A stretch of DNA of 64,000 nucleotides, taken from the NCBI GenBank assembly GCA_025093985.1, contig JACAAK010000003.1, positions 2,232,001 through 2,296,000 on the forward strand, read 5' to 3'. Shown here piece after piece: positions 1-10,955 of this stretch. A model generated the notes under the pieces. It searched no databases. It was not told where the DNA came from and was given only the letters and a program-made list of their open reading frames with translations. Position numbers and translations under genes: made by a program. Each line of letters begins with the position of its first letter. The stretch's first letter is position 1. This DNA comes from Calvatia gigantea (lineage: Eukaryota > Basidiomycota > Agaricomycetes > Agaricales > Lycoperdaceae).

Positions 1-2534
1 GACACAACTTGGTCGACCCTTGAGCAGCTACGGAGGCGATCCGAGTCGGACAAGGTATTCCTCACACCCCTACGTCCCATTCCCCCCGGTTTGGTCATGC
101 GCAACGATTCACCATTGCAATACAACGCGGTTGACCAGACTATAAATGGTCCATATCAGCCTGCTCCTATTAGATCTTTGCGGACCTCCACGTTGGAATC
201 GTATATTAGCACGGGTTCTAACCACTCTGAATCTCCCTCATCTTCGTTCGGCGGAGGCAGATTTGGTGATTCGTCTCCCGAGCCAAATACTTTCGGTGGT
301 AGGACCATCGGGAACGAGTTTTACAACGGCGATCCTTCAGGAAGTGCCCGCGGGTCCGGGTTCCAAACAACTCCTGAAATTCCTTCCACTTTTCCCGGTC
401 GCCGAGTGCTACACGCAGAACCCCCCCTCGACAGCCCGCTGACTGTAGGATCACCGGCTTTTGGAGCCTATGGCATCCCCAGCGCTTTCGGCCCGACCCA
501 GGGCCACTGGGGAACACCACCAGGTAATACCGGCCCCGGATATGAAGTCATTAATCCTCCACACGATGGTCGCGACCATCTTGGTCTGCAGAATTATCCG
601 GGCCAGAACTTAGGCGGCAACTACGGTGGATTGCGAAGCTCCCAAGATCCTGTCCTTGATCCACACCCACCAGCTGCGAATTACTCGATTCGCTCCGATC
701 ATGGTGAATCATACGGTCGGAGGCGATCAGCACGGCGGTTTCAACTTCACTCCCGGTACAAACGATGGTCAACTGTATCCACATGCTCCCCAGCAATTTA
801 ACACCCTTCTTCAGCAACACCAACATTCCTCCCTTAGTCCTCTCTATGTTCAGCAAGGCATACTCCCCCCTACTCAGAATAACATCCCAACGCAACAGTC
901 GCCATGGTCTGACGTAACGGAAGCGAAAATGCAGGGAACTGGACCATTTGACAACCCTCACCCGACTGCCAACAACACCGCCGTTGAATCCACTAGTGCT
1001 GTCGCGCAAGCAATTCCTTGGGACCAGCCAACGCAACCTATTTCAGCTGTTCCAGTTCCCAAAGACGCGTCACCCTGGGTCATTACCTCGCACGGTACTA
1101 TTGACGGCGCTTGGACAGAACCTCCAGAGGATGTCGAAGCACCCGGCCCAATTCATGCCACAGCAGAAGCTCAACCAAACCCTGTCGAACCAACCCCCAC
1201 TACTGCAATCCCAGAAACATTGGAAGAAGCTAAACGTGAGCCCGAACCTGTCGAAGAGTCCCCTGCCCCCGCCCCTCCTACCGGTCCATCTCGCTCCGGG
1301 AAATCGCGTAAACAGACATCTCAAACCTCCAAAGAACCCTCATCCAAAGCCGCGGTCGTACCTGCCGCACCACCCGCTCCTCAACCTAAGACACCTTCGC
1401 CTCCACCGGCTGTACCTAAACCTGCTTGGCAGAAGGAGGATGAGACCAAGAAGACAATCAGCTTGCGCGAAATCCAAGAGGCCGAAGCGAGGAAAGTTGA
1501 GGCAAAGAAAACTGCTGAACGGGAACGGGAACGCGCGGCGCGGGCTGCAGCCAATTCACCGGACAAAGAAGACATACAACCCTTCACCGCTTCTTGGGGC
1601 CTTCCCACTTCGCAAGCCGGTTCTCGTAGCACTCCCTTGCCTGTTAAAGAAGTAGTGTCTAGTCCTACTACCGCAGCCGTCGTTCCCGTTTGGACCGCTG
1701 CCCCTAAGATTGGAGCTAAGAAGACCATGAAAGAGATCTTGGAAGAGGAGGAGAAGCGCAAGAAGACGGCACCACAAGTAACCGCTGCTGTTGCTGTTGC
1801 TGCCACTGGTATCAGGCGCCTGTCCGCGGAACCCAGTGTCAAGGTATGTCATACAAAGACCAAATGACCAAGTTGCATCCCGCTTAAGAAAGTCATTTCC
1901 AGTCTCCTCCCCCACCAACATCTGGTGGCGTCTGGACTACAGTTGGACCAAGCGGCAAAGCGAATGTGCCTCCCCCTATTGCAACTCATGCAAAACCTGC
2001 TGCACCCCCCACTGTGCCTGGAGCCTCTCGTACTAACGGTCCTACTCCTACTCGTCCCACTGCCGCCCCAAAACCCTCAACCGCGCTTGTACCTCGAGTG
2101 GAAGACGTCATACCCTCACATGAGTTTCTCAATTGGCTAAACGACTCGCTCAAAGGTCTTCATAACTCTGTCAGCGGTACGCAAAATCCGTATCTCAGAT
2201 ACTGTCTGTGTTAACTGATATACCCGACGTCACAGTGGAGGAAATCATGAACATGCTCCTTACGTTCCCTATTGAAGTAGATGCAAGCATCCGCGAAATC
2301 ATCTCGGAAACTATTTATACCAATAGCACCACTATGGATGGCAGGCGCTTTGCGGAAGAGTTTGTGTCGAGACGCAAGGCCGATGCCATTGCTCACGCAA
2401 AGAACGGTGGCGCACCTAAGGGCTCAGTCAAGCCTGCGTCAATTGCCGATGTGGTCAAGGCTGCACCAAAGACCACACAACCAGAATGGGGGTTCAAGGT
2501 TGTAAACAAGAAGAAAAAGGGAGGCAGGTCCTAG
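1..2534 (+). CDS. GYF-domain protein (Smy2/GIGYF type), 5' end off window
   Basis: Family members bind proline-rich ligands through the GYF domain and act in mRNA repression or COPII-linked traffic. The reading frame is open from base 1. Its first codons (LEQLRRR, then VFLTPLRPIPPGL) look like the end of a GYF domain, so most of that domain lies left of the window. A long low-complexity Gly/Pro/Ser linker follows, then a charged helix (SLREIQEAEARK, about 1460-1540) typical of GIGYF proteins, a second helix (KKTMKEILEEEEKRKK), and a conserved C-terminal block (HEFLNWLNDSLKGL, EEIMNMLLTFP, FAEEFVSRRKAD). Introns at 1844-1902 and 2177-2235 (59 nt each) restore the frame exactly. One break remains: coding moves from frame 1 to frame 2 near 712-722 without a convincing intron (see findings). 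Family assignment is confident; exact role in this organism is not. Confidence 0.85.
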
Positions 2535-3056
2535 GTTATGATTGGGATTGTATTTGTTGTTCAAGGGAGGGGATACATGCTTCAACATCTAGCTTCCGTT
2601 TGGGATGTACGATTAAGGTCCTATGACTTTTGAACCATGTTTTCTTTCGTTCTATGCAAGGCGTCTGAACGCCTACACCGACTGAAAATAGCTGAAACCA
2701 GGGTGCCTGAAGGCAATTTCGGTCCTGAGAGAGAAAAGAATGGTGTTGTCTCCCTGTAACTGGTGTGGGGCCTACGGTTGCATTTGATGGGCCAGGCTGC
2801 ACTCCGTCTGCAAAGATACTTATGTTTGGACCAAGTACGCTGGATGAACGTTGAACTCCGGTCTGACATCAGGACAAGAGGTTATCACTACATCACGACA
2901 ACGAGGATGTTTATTGAATGTCGTTGGGGACGACACAAGATGTATCTGACCTCGCAGTTGTTCAGTGAATAGATAAATGCTGTGTAATAATATACATGGT
3001 AAAGATACGCAATACGACTAACCCAAGCAGCTACAATGATGCTAACGACATCAGGC
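2535..3056. other. Convergent 3' intergenic region
   Basis: This lies between the stop codons of the GYF gene (+) and the GH16 gene (-). I see no open frame with family resemblance, no RNA gene and no clear repeat. It probably holds both 3' untranslated regions. Confidence 0.6.
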
Positions 3057-4766
3057 TCAGTTCTGAAGCTGGTAAATCTTCACACTCTTAACCTCCCAAT
3101 CTAGGAAATGAAAAAAAAAAAGTCAGTTGCCATCAGTGAGGTAAAGGGATAGGGGAAGACACCTACAGGCCTCGTTAAATGCAGATCCACTGGTTCTCAC
3201 GAACTCTTCGCATGTCGCGAAGCCAGTCCGCTGTGCGCAGCTCTGCTCTTGTCCAGGAATTCCAGTCGCTGACCAAACACCCGCAGCCCAGTCGCCGCTG
3301 TAACGCCAATTTAGAAAACATCGAATTACTGAACAGGGAACACGTCCGTACCACAATGTCGTATCGAAAATGGCGTGATGATTGTTAAAAAATGCAAATG
3401 GATCGCAAGAGGCAGCAGGCCACCTCGCCTGTGCGGGTCCCCAAGAATCGGGCTGAGGCTTTCCGGCGAGAATGTCGGCTGGTTCAGACCCCCGAGGGAA
3501 GAAATACACAGCAACACCAGTGGAATCCCATCTCACTAAAATCATATCAGCGACAAACCAGGTTGACTGAACATTGATACTGACTGGCATAGATTCCACC
3601 TCCATTTGCGTTGAAACCGGCTCCGAATGAGTTACTTGAAGTGGCCCGGATTCCACAGCCTTGGTTTCCTGTGCTCGCAGCGGCGCAATCGGTGAGCCCG
3701 ATAACATTGCCAGTAATGGCAAGAATGTTCCGGCTAGTACTTGGGATGGTGCATCCAACTTTCGTGTGTATCGTAGCTTGGTTATTTGTGTAGTCATGAA
3801 CACCTTCGATAATATCGATTTCTCCTCCTTCGGGCCAGTTGGGTCCGTTAGTCCAGAACGCACTATCATTGATGATCAATTCTCCAAGGACCTCGTATGT
3901 CCAGGATAAGACTTACGGCCACGAGCCACATCCCGAGGGCATGTGAACTGAATCCATGATAACGAGTCCTCCATTGAACTGGAACTTTGTCGTGATGCGT
4001 ACGCTCTGGCGGACGTTGTCCACTTTAGGCGTGGTTTCAACCCGCATGACGGCATTTCCGCGATCATTGATTTCCAGAAGGCCGCCTGACCGCTGTGCAT
4101 CATTCGGTTGAGCTTGACGCATGGAGATGCAACATGAAATCACTCACAGCAGTGGATTCATCAACGTAGTTGACAATACCTAAGCGGCATTCGGTGAGAA
4201 CACAACGTGGCGAAATTAAAAGCATACACACCATGAGTTGGATCAGCGCCTAGGAAGAAGTCCCATCCTTGGAAGAAATCGTTTCCAGACTAATTCCAAT
4301 CATCAGTTTACCACTTAACGATGACCAGTTGGACAAAGATAACAAAGAGTCAACGCACATAGGATTGCTGGAGTTTCCACGGGGAGTTGGGAACGGTTAT
4401 GGTGGTACTTGTTTGCCCACTTGCCGCGGTCTTCGTTCCAGTCGCAGTCGACGACGGGGATCCTCTTGTTGAACTCGCGCTGATAGTAGTCCCATTCCCC
4501 CCGCCGCTGACAGGACCTGCGCTGAAAGGCACTTGCTTCGGCTTGCAATATACTACATGTTTCGTTGTTGCAGCGGATGTATCGTCCCTGGGGATCAACA
4601 CACCCCCGAAAGCAACTCGAAGATCCTTGGCTAGGTTGTGCATCTGCTTCGCAGCAAATCCGTGCGCTTTTCGTATAGCGCGTGGAATCAGGTCAGCTTC
4701 AGCCGGAATAATGTAACCTGCAATGAGGAGGACGAGGGACAAGGGAAGAGATTTGAAGAGTCGCAT
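3057..4766 (-). CDS. Secreted GH16 endo-1,3(4)-beta-glucanase
   Basis: Glycoside hydrolase family 16 enzymes cleave beta-1,3 or mixed-linkage glucans in cell walls. Eight exons can be joined by hand to about 440 residues. The N-terminus is hydrophobic (LPLSLVLLIAGYIIPAEA), consistent with a signal peptide, followed by a Ser/Thr/Gly-rich linker to about residue 130. The catalytic domain then starts at SPWKLQQSY and contains MDSVHMP, CGSWPAFWTNGPNWP and the GH16 active-site motif GEIDIIEG (nucleophile and acid/base Glu of ExDxxE), then DTTLCGDWAAGVW and a closing YWEVKSVKIYQ. The last intron ends in CCTAG just upstream of the 18-codon final exon and its TGA at 3057-3059. Start chosen: the ATG at 4766 that begins the signal peptide; an upstream in-frame extension lacks a signal-like sequence. 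Part of the MLG1-like fungal lichenase/laminarinase group; exact linkage specificity cannot be read. Confidence 0.92.
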
Positions 4767-5845
4767 AGTGGTTGGAAGTTGTTCTATGTCGAGTAAGGTT
4801 GGGTGGATATGATATATAAAATGATAAAATCCTTTCAAACAGCAAGAAGCAGTTCCAGCAAACAATAATGAGAATTCCGTCCGTGGACCGAGGCTGAAAG
4901 TAGACTCTAGGGTGCGTCAAGCAACTGTAAGGTTGTCGGTAGAAGGGCAGAGCAGTGCGTAAGAGTCGTAGCAACCGAGTCAAGAACAAAATTTACAAGG
5001 CACAGCCTTGTACCCGAATATAATCGGTGTGCTGGAAGAGTAGGATGGAACGGGAGTGAGGAAGAAAGGACAAACGGCCACATCAGCGTTTTATCAATAG
5101 ACTGAACAAATAACGCGAGGCACACCCATGCTGACCACTTTCCCCATTTGCCCGAGAGCCGTCTCTCTCAAAAATGCCCCCAACATGAGGCTTGCCAGAG
5201 ATCAGAACTATAACTCAGTCCTCCCCCGAGTTTATCACCTCTTGGCCATCCATGAATGCATTTCGTGGGATTGTACCGACCCATCGCCCTTTCTAGCTCG
5301 AACCAGGCGCTCCGATCTCCCATTGTCCTCGCCCGAACTCCCGGCCTTCCATCCGGGGATACCAGTTCAAGGCGGTCAAGTTCATTCCACAAGCCGACAT
5401 CCTCAACTCAAGGAGGGATTTACGAACAACCAAGCCCAGCCAAGCCCCTTACCCGTTACTTGCGCAGTCCCCAGCACATGGTCCCCGTCCCTCTTTCATT
5501 CCTTTTCATTCATACTCAAGCCTCCAGGTTCTCATAACAGAGTCGGTTGTTCATGATAGTATCTGCGACGTCGTCCCTTGTGATCATAACACCCATGCTG
5601 CCTCAATCACTGTCCAGGCATCATACACACAACCACGGGATCACCAAGAAATGCATATATACGAGGGGAAAAGCCAATGAACAAGTCATAGAGGATTAAC
5701 CAACAAAAATCAGAACAAAACCAATAATAATACCATGCGCCAGGGGGGAGCGAATAGATGAATATAACAGACAAGTCCCCTTCCCTGGCCAAGTACATGG
5801 TTCAAAACTAAACGTCCTGTGAAATTTGAGCCGCAGAAAAGGGAG
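4767..5845. other. Intergenic region, GH16 promoter side and VAC8 3' side
   Basis: A stretch of 1.08 kb between the start of the GH16 gene and the end of VAC8, both on the minus strand. An open frame at 5128-5556 (+) has biased composition and no family resemblance, so I do not call it a gene. No RNA gene or repeat seen. Confidence 0.5.
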
Positions 5846-8148
5846 CTAGCGGTGGGAGCCCGGGGCAAACGCCTCCCTCACACTTCGTCTCAGTTCCTCA
5901 TGATCCCGCTGGGAACTGCCTGTCGATGACCCGGGCTGGATGTGAGATCCCCCCATGCTGGAAGACGCAAAACCCTCGTCCCCTTCCATATATTCTAGGA
6001 TACGACGAGCAAGAACGACAATTTCTTGCTGTCCCAGTAGCGCTTCATCATCTTGAGATTGAGTCCCTGAACGAGGTGTGCCAACGGACGAAGCAGGTGT
6101 CGATGTTCGTGAATGAGAAAGAGCGCGGACGTAGGGAATGACTCTGGTAGAATTCCGGATGTTGCTAATAAGCTGAGGATCTAAGGCAGGGCTCAACCAT
6201 CGTCAACGACCATTCAATGAGATACGCATACCTCCAGATTCAAGAAGTTGTACGATTGTCCAGACAGCTATGTGTTGGAAGGTGCCGTCAGGGCTTATCA
6301 GGAATCGATGAAGGTAATCGTGCATGCCGCCTTCGGGTTTTTCCCAGACGTCATTAAAATGAGAGTAGTCGTCATTGGCAATCCGGTTGTCCTTCGATGA
6401 CAAGTTGCCAATGGCAGCGGCAGCATTACCCTGTACTTCTCCACTTGGGGAGTTTGTCAGTGGAATTAAGAATTCCAAAACGCCCATCTCTAGAAGTTGG
6501 CTCTTGAGTTCATCTACCAGCTTAGTTAAGCACCACTGCAACACGGAAAACAAAAGCCATTTACCGCTGAGCGCAAGAACGGCTACACAGGCAGTCATTT
6601 CACTTTGTACAGCAACGGGGACGTCAAGGACAAGATCCTTGATGCTTTGAATTGCACCAGCCTTGACGATCGCCCCCTTGTTTTTCTCCGAGCTCGCAGC
6701 GAGATTACGCAAAGTTGAGATAGCATGACATTGGACTTCTTCGTTTTCCTTGAATGAAAGCAGGTTGATCAGGGGTTGCAGGAACCCAGACTCAATGATG
6801 GGAGACTCGTTTTGTGGATGAATGGACACATTGCGAACGCAAGCAGCAGAGGAGAGGATGAGAGGGAGATACGTGGATTGGAGGAGACGGAGGAGGGCTT
6901 GTAGCCCATCACACTTGACGATCTCAAGTTGATACTTCTCTATCCACTGGTCGGTCAATAGTTGTGGAAGCTTATGGAGAACCATTCTCACCATCGCTTG
7001 CCAAATTTCGGAGGGCAAGGGCGGCCTGGCATTGGACCTTGAGGCTTGGGCTGTCCATGAGTTGCACGAGACTACTGATGAGCTTGGGCTCGCTCTGCGC
7101 CAGTTTCCTCCTGTTGGCAGCTGAAATACTTGGTTCAACCTACAATCACAGAAAGAGGTGAATTGGACAAACCATCGACAGCGATATTGCTCAGTGCGGT
7201 TGTGCAGTAGTATTGAACATCAGTATCAGGTGAATTCAAGAGGTTAACGAGAACGGGGATGGCACCAGCGTTGACGAGTTGTTGACGGTTCTCATCTGAT
7301 GTCATCGTATTAACAGAGTAGAGATGAAACACCTGATCAAAACTTGCCTGAATGGGTCATGTTCAGCAAGGCCCCAGTCGCGTTTCTTTGCACGCGCATA
7401 TCCTTTGAACGTGCCAGACGAGTAAGCGGAACCAGCGCTCCCGACTTGGCTATCTTGGATTTGTTGTCGTCTGTTAAAATAAGGTTAACATACTTATATT
7501 TACATAGGCTGAGGTTATCACCATGCGTCGCCAAGTTTGTTACGCAACCGACGGCGTTGCACTGGACTTCAACGTTTGGACTCAACATCTGGCGAATCAA
7601 CGGTTCCAGCCCGCCGAGTTTGACGATGAGGAGCTTGTTGTCAGCTATGAAAATAGTCAGAAAGGATGCAGGCACAGATTGAGCGACTTACTATTCACGG
7701 CCAAATTTCCTAGAGCGGCGCTTGCTGCCCTTTGTACCTCCGCATCGTGGCTGCTCAATAAGAAAAGGATGGGGTCCAGTGTGTCTCTGCCAACAGGCCG
7801 CACTTCTTTCTCTGTGATTTCAGCAAAGGCGAGGGCTGCACTCCGTTGAAGGTCGACGTTATCGGAGAAGGAGAGTGTGGTGAGTGCGGAAAGCGGATCG
7901 CCGGAGAAGAAGTTGGTTGTTGCGCGGTCTGCGAAGACTATTGAGGATACGAGGACGCAGAAGGACGAAGGGATCATACTTTCAAGATATTGCAGGAGGT
8001 CGGCCACTGCTTCCCGCTCGTTTTCCAGGAGCAGAGGTTCATACTGTTGAGACCTGCGACCCTGGACTGCGAAGTTGTGAGATCCTGTTCTGCAGCCAAA
8101 AGAGTGAAATGTACAGCATGATTCACAGCAACTAGATACGTTGCCCAT
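5846..8148 (-). CDS. VAC8: Vacuolar armadillo-repeat protein Vac8
   Basis: Vac8 is a lipid-anchored armadillo protein of the vacuole membrane that works in vacuole inheritance, nucleus-vacuole junctions, homotypic fusion and cytoplasm-to-vacuole targeting. The N-terminus starts [11 protein letters not shown]: Gly2 for myristoylation and a cysteine cluster for palmitoylation, as in yeast Vac8. The armadillo blocks follow in family order: [136 protein letters not shown] and [16 protein letters not shown]. The C-terminal tail is Ser-rich with [20 protein letters not shown] helix. Around ten short introns; an intron probably interrupts codon 12 (TGCT then GTACAT). ATG at 8148 is the only start giving the lipidation motif. 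Confidence 0.95.
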
Positions 8149-8551
8149 TCGTACAGTATATGTGCGAGTGAATTGGGAGCTGAGGGAGCAAGACCAAGAG
8201 GAACGACAAGGGTGAGTTTGCGCTTGAAATTAAACCGACAACCTCAAGTCCACACTGAAGTCCCAGACTGTGGGAATATTTCGGCTATGTCCGGCACTAA
8301 TCACGTGAATTGAACTACCCACCAGCCAATAACCTCACGAGTTCTCGTTTGTCTAGTCTACTTACCTCAGTAAAAGAATTGTGTGAATTTATTGAGCACC
8401 TCAGAATGTGTGTATTTTCGGGTAACTGGGTATGCTGCCACCCGACTCTTCTAACCACAGGTAGCCTGAGGCCTGAGCTTTGATGTCATTGATGTGAGCG
8501 CCCTTTTGGTCGGCCTATTTGAGTCATTCCCCATTTCTTGATGCTTGATGC
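8149..8551. promoter_or_regulatory. Divergent promoter, VAC8 / CCA1
   Basis: Some 400 bp separate the two divergent ATGs, so both promoters must lie here or overlap. It contains a CACGTG E-box at 8302-8307, a core bHLH target in fungi; function here is inference. No open frame of note. Confidence 0.45.
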
Positions 8552-10725
8552 ATGCTGAGGCTTCACCACACATCCCGGAGTAACAAAACTCTACAGAACC
8601 TTTTCAGGCACCATTCCACAATGTCACTCAGGAAATTTCCCGTTCATAGAGTCACAATTCCCTCTGAAATGCACGTACAGCTCACAGAGGTAGAAGACCG
8701 GATCTGCCAACTGCTCAATAATTATGTGAAAGAAACACAAGAAGATGCTTCCACCCAAACTATATGCAGGATCGCAGGAGGATGGGTTCGTGACAAGGTA
8801 ATACTCAAACCCGGATTTTTCAGGCAACTCACATAGTTTCCCGGAAATAGTTACTTGGCTCTCAGAGCAATGATATCGATATCGCGCTCAGTAACAAGAT
8901 GGGTCTTGCTTTTGCCGAAGGCCTGGCCGCATATGCAAGGGGAAAAGGGGTGGACACCGGAACAATTAGCAAGATTGCTCAGAACCCAGAGCAGTCGAAG
9001 CATCTCGAGACCGCTACATTCAAGGTTTTCGGACTCGACATCGATCTTGTAAATCTCCGAAGCGAAGAATATGCTACCGACAGCCGCATCCCAACCGGTG
9101 TTGTGAGTCGGCTGACGTGACCCTGGGCAGCATTAGACTGAGAACTACAGTCATTCGGTACTCCGCTACAAGACGCTGTACGAAGAGACATCACGATTAA
9201 TACGCTCTTTTACAATGTACACTCCCGAGAAGTAGAGGATTTCACAGAACAGGCGCGTTTGCCGCCCACCTGCTCACCGTGGCAAACAAATAATTGACAT
9301 GCTTTCTAGGGATGCAGCGACCTCCGGAATGGTATAATTCGAACCCCACTACCCCCACGCGAGACCTTCCTTGATGACCCACTTCGTGTTCTACGATGCA
9401 TACGATTTGCCAGTCGCTTTGGCTTTGAAATCGTTCCAGAAATCGAGGAAGCTGTGAAAGACCCTGTAATCCAAGTGAGGACTCACTACGCCCTCTTGTC
9501 CAATCTGGTAGTTGACCTGGTGCCAAGAAAGCCATTGTCAGCAAAGTGGCTCGGGAACGAGTTGGTGAGGAATTGGCAAAAATGATGAAAGGCAACTTCG
9601 ATTTTTTTTTTCCGTTCGTTTCAGAATTCTGAGATGTTGCATAGGTCCTGATCCATTGCGATCCATAGAACTCGTTCATAACCTGTCCCTCTATGATCCT
9701 GTGTTCTTTGTTATACCTGAGATATTTTCCTCCAGATTGTCGGGCACGCCCGGTTCCCCGTCCACTGGTCTGACCGCGGCCTCGATCTTACGTTCTCTCC
9801 TTCAAGCCCAGGAAAAATCGATCTGCCACAAACTTCCCGGACTTCGCCCCGTTTACTATGAAGCGGTGACAATTGACCCAACATGTGCACCCCGACTCTA
9901 TCTCGCTGCTGCGCTCACACCCTATAAGCAGCTGACGTATCGGGATAAGAAGGATAAGGAGCAATCACTGCCAGAGCTCCTCATTCGAGAATCACTGAAA
10001 CTGGGTACACAATCACATTTCCTAGATGGCATACCTTTGCTGTTTGCTGCCTCAGACGTCTTAAAGTCTGCCGTGGCTAGTTTAAGCAAGCTACATCCCA
10101 CATCAGAACGAGTCGGAATTGGTTCGTAGTCTTGCTCCGGCTCTAACGAAAGGGACTAAACAAAAGTAGGGTCGTTGCTACGAGAAAAGTCGATCCATAA
10201 TGCGGTGACCGGTTCCCATTGGACAAGCTCGTGTCTGTTTTCACTTGTACAAGAATTGGTCGAACATTATGATGCCAAGGAAGATATTTTGGACGGTCGG
10301 TGCAACGGTTTGTACGTATAAGCCTGATGGGCCAGCTTATAGCCACTTTTTAGACGATGCCTCCACTGTTATCGAAAAATACAATATTTTTGCTCAGAGA
10401 GTCGAAGATCTCAAACTCCAGGATGTGGGAGAGATGAAGCCTTTGCTCGACGTGAGTTCTTAGTCAAGCCATTTGGGCACGTAGAATCTTTAGCTCATGT
10501 GAATCTTCCAAGGGTCGACAAATTATGGCAGCACTCGAGGCAAAAAGGCCTGGCGCCTGGCTCGGGCAACTCCTTAACAAAGTCGTAGAGTGGCAATTAG
10601 AATATCCGGAAGGGACTAAAGGAGAGTGCATCTCTTGGCTGCACGAACAACTACGAGGAGGGCACATACGAGCAAACGATCAGGGTATAGAGCCCGCCGC
10701 TAAACGACCCCGGATTAAACAGTGA
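8552..10725 (+). CDS. CCA1: CCA-adding tRNA nucleotidyltransferase
   Basis: Adds or repairs the 3' CCA end of tRNAs in cytosol, nucleus and mitochondria. Class II poly(A)-polymerase-family signatures are visible: RIAGGWVRDK, SNDIDIALS (catalytic carboxylates), RIPTGV then FGTPLQDAVRRDITINTLFYN, DLRNGIIRTPLPP, DDPLRVLRCIRFASRFGFE and RERVGEELAKMMKG. The C-terminal part (EAKRPGAWLGQLLNKVVEWQLEYP) matches fungal Cca1. Two in-frame ATGs, 8552 and 8621, bracket a 23-residue Arg/His/Ser-rich stretch without acidic residues, as expected for a mitochondrial presequence, so alternative starts could give mitochondrial and cytosolic forms as in yeast CCA1. About ten introns; those at 9253-9309 and 9592-9644 appear to begin with GC rather than GT (see findings). 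Converges with ROK1, 230 bp between stops. Confidence 0.92.
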
Positions 10726-10955
10726 ATTATGGCTCCATCCGCCTGTCGCAACAGCCTGTCGCAACAGCTGGGTGTCAAACCGTAGATTGACAATTATCAT
10801 AATGTATTATTTGCATCCGTGGGCGATGGCGATTCATTATGCTTGCCTTTTTCCTCCCCCACCTGAATCACAGCCTTTGCCTTTCGTCTCTTGGATTCAG
10901 CAATCATGTCGCTGGGAATTCCATGAGTACAAACTCTCCATGAGAGCATCAGACG

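Noticed and set aside
5128..5556. Open frame of 142 codons on the plus strand
   Set aside because: Biased composition, no recognisable domain, no splice context, and it lies in the promoter region of a minus-strand gene.
9334..9350. tRNA B-box-like TTCGAACC
   Set aside because: It codes for conserved IRTP of CCA1 and has no A box or cloverleaf around it.
10736..10766. Tandem word CGCAACAGCCTGT just after the CCA1 stop
   Set aside because: Only two short copies; most likely a small tandem duplication in the 3' untranslated region.
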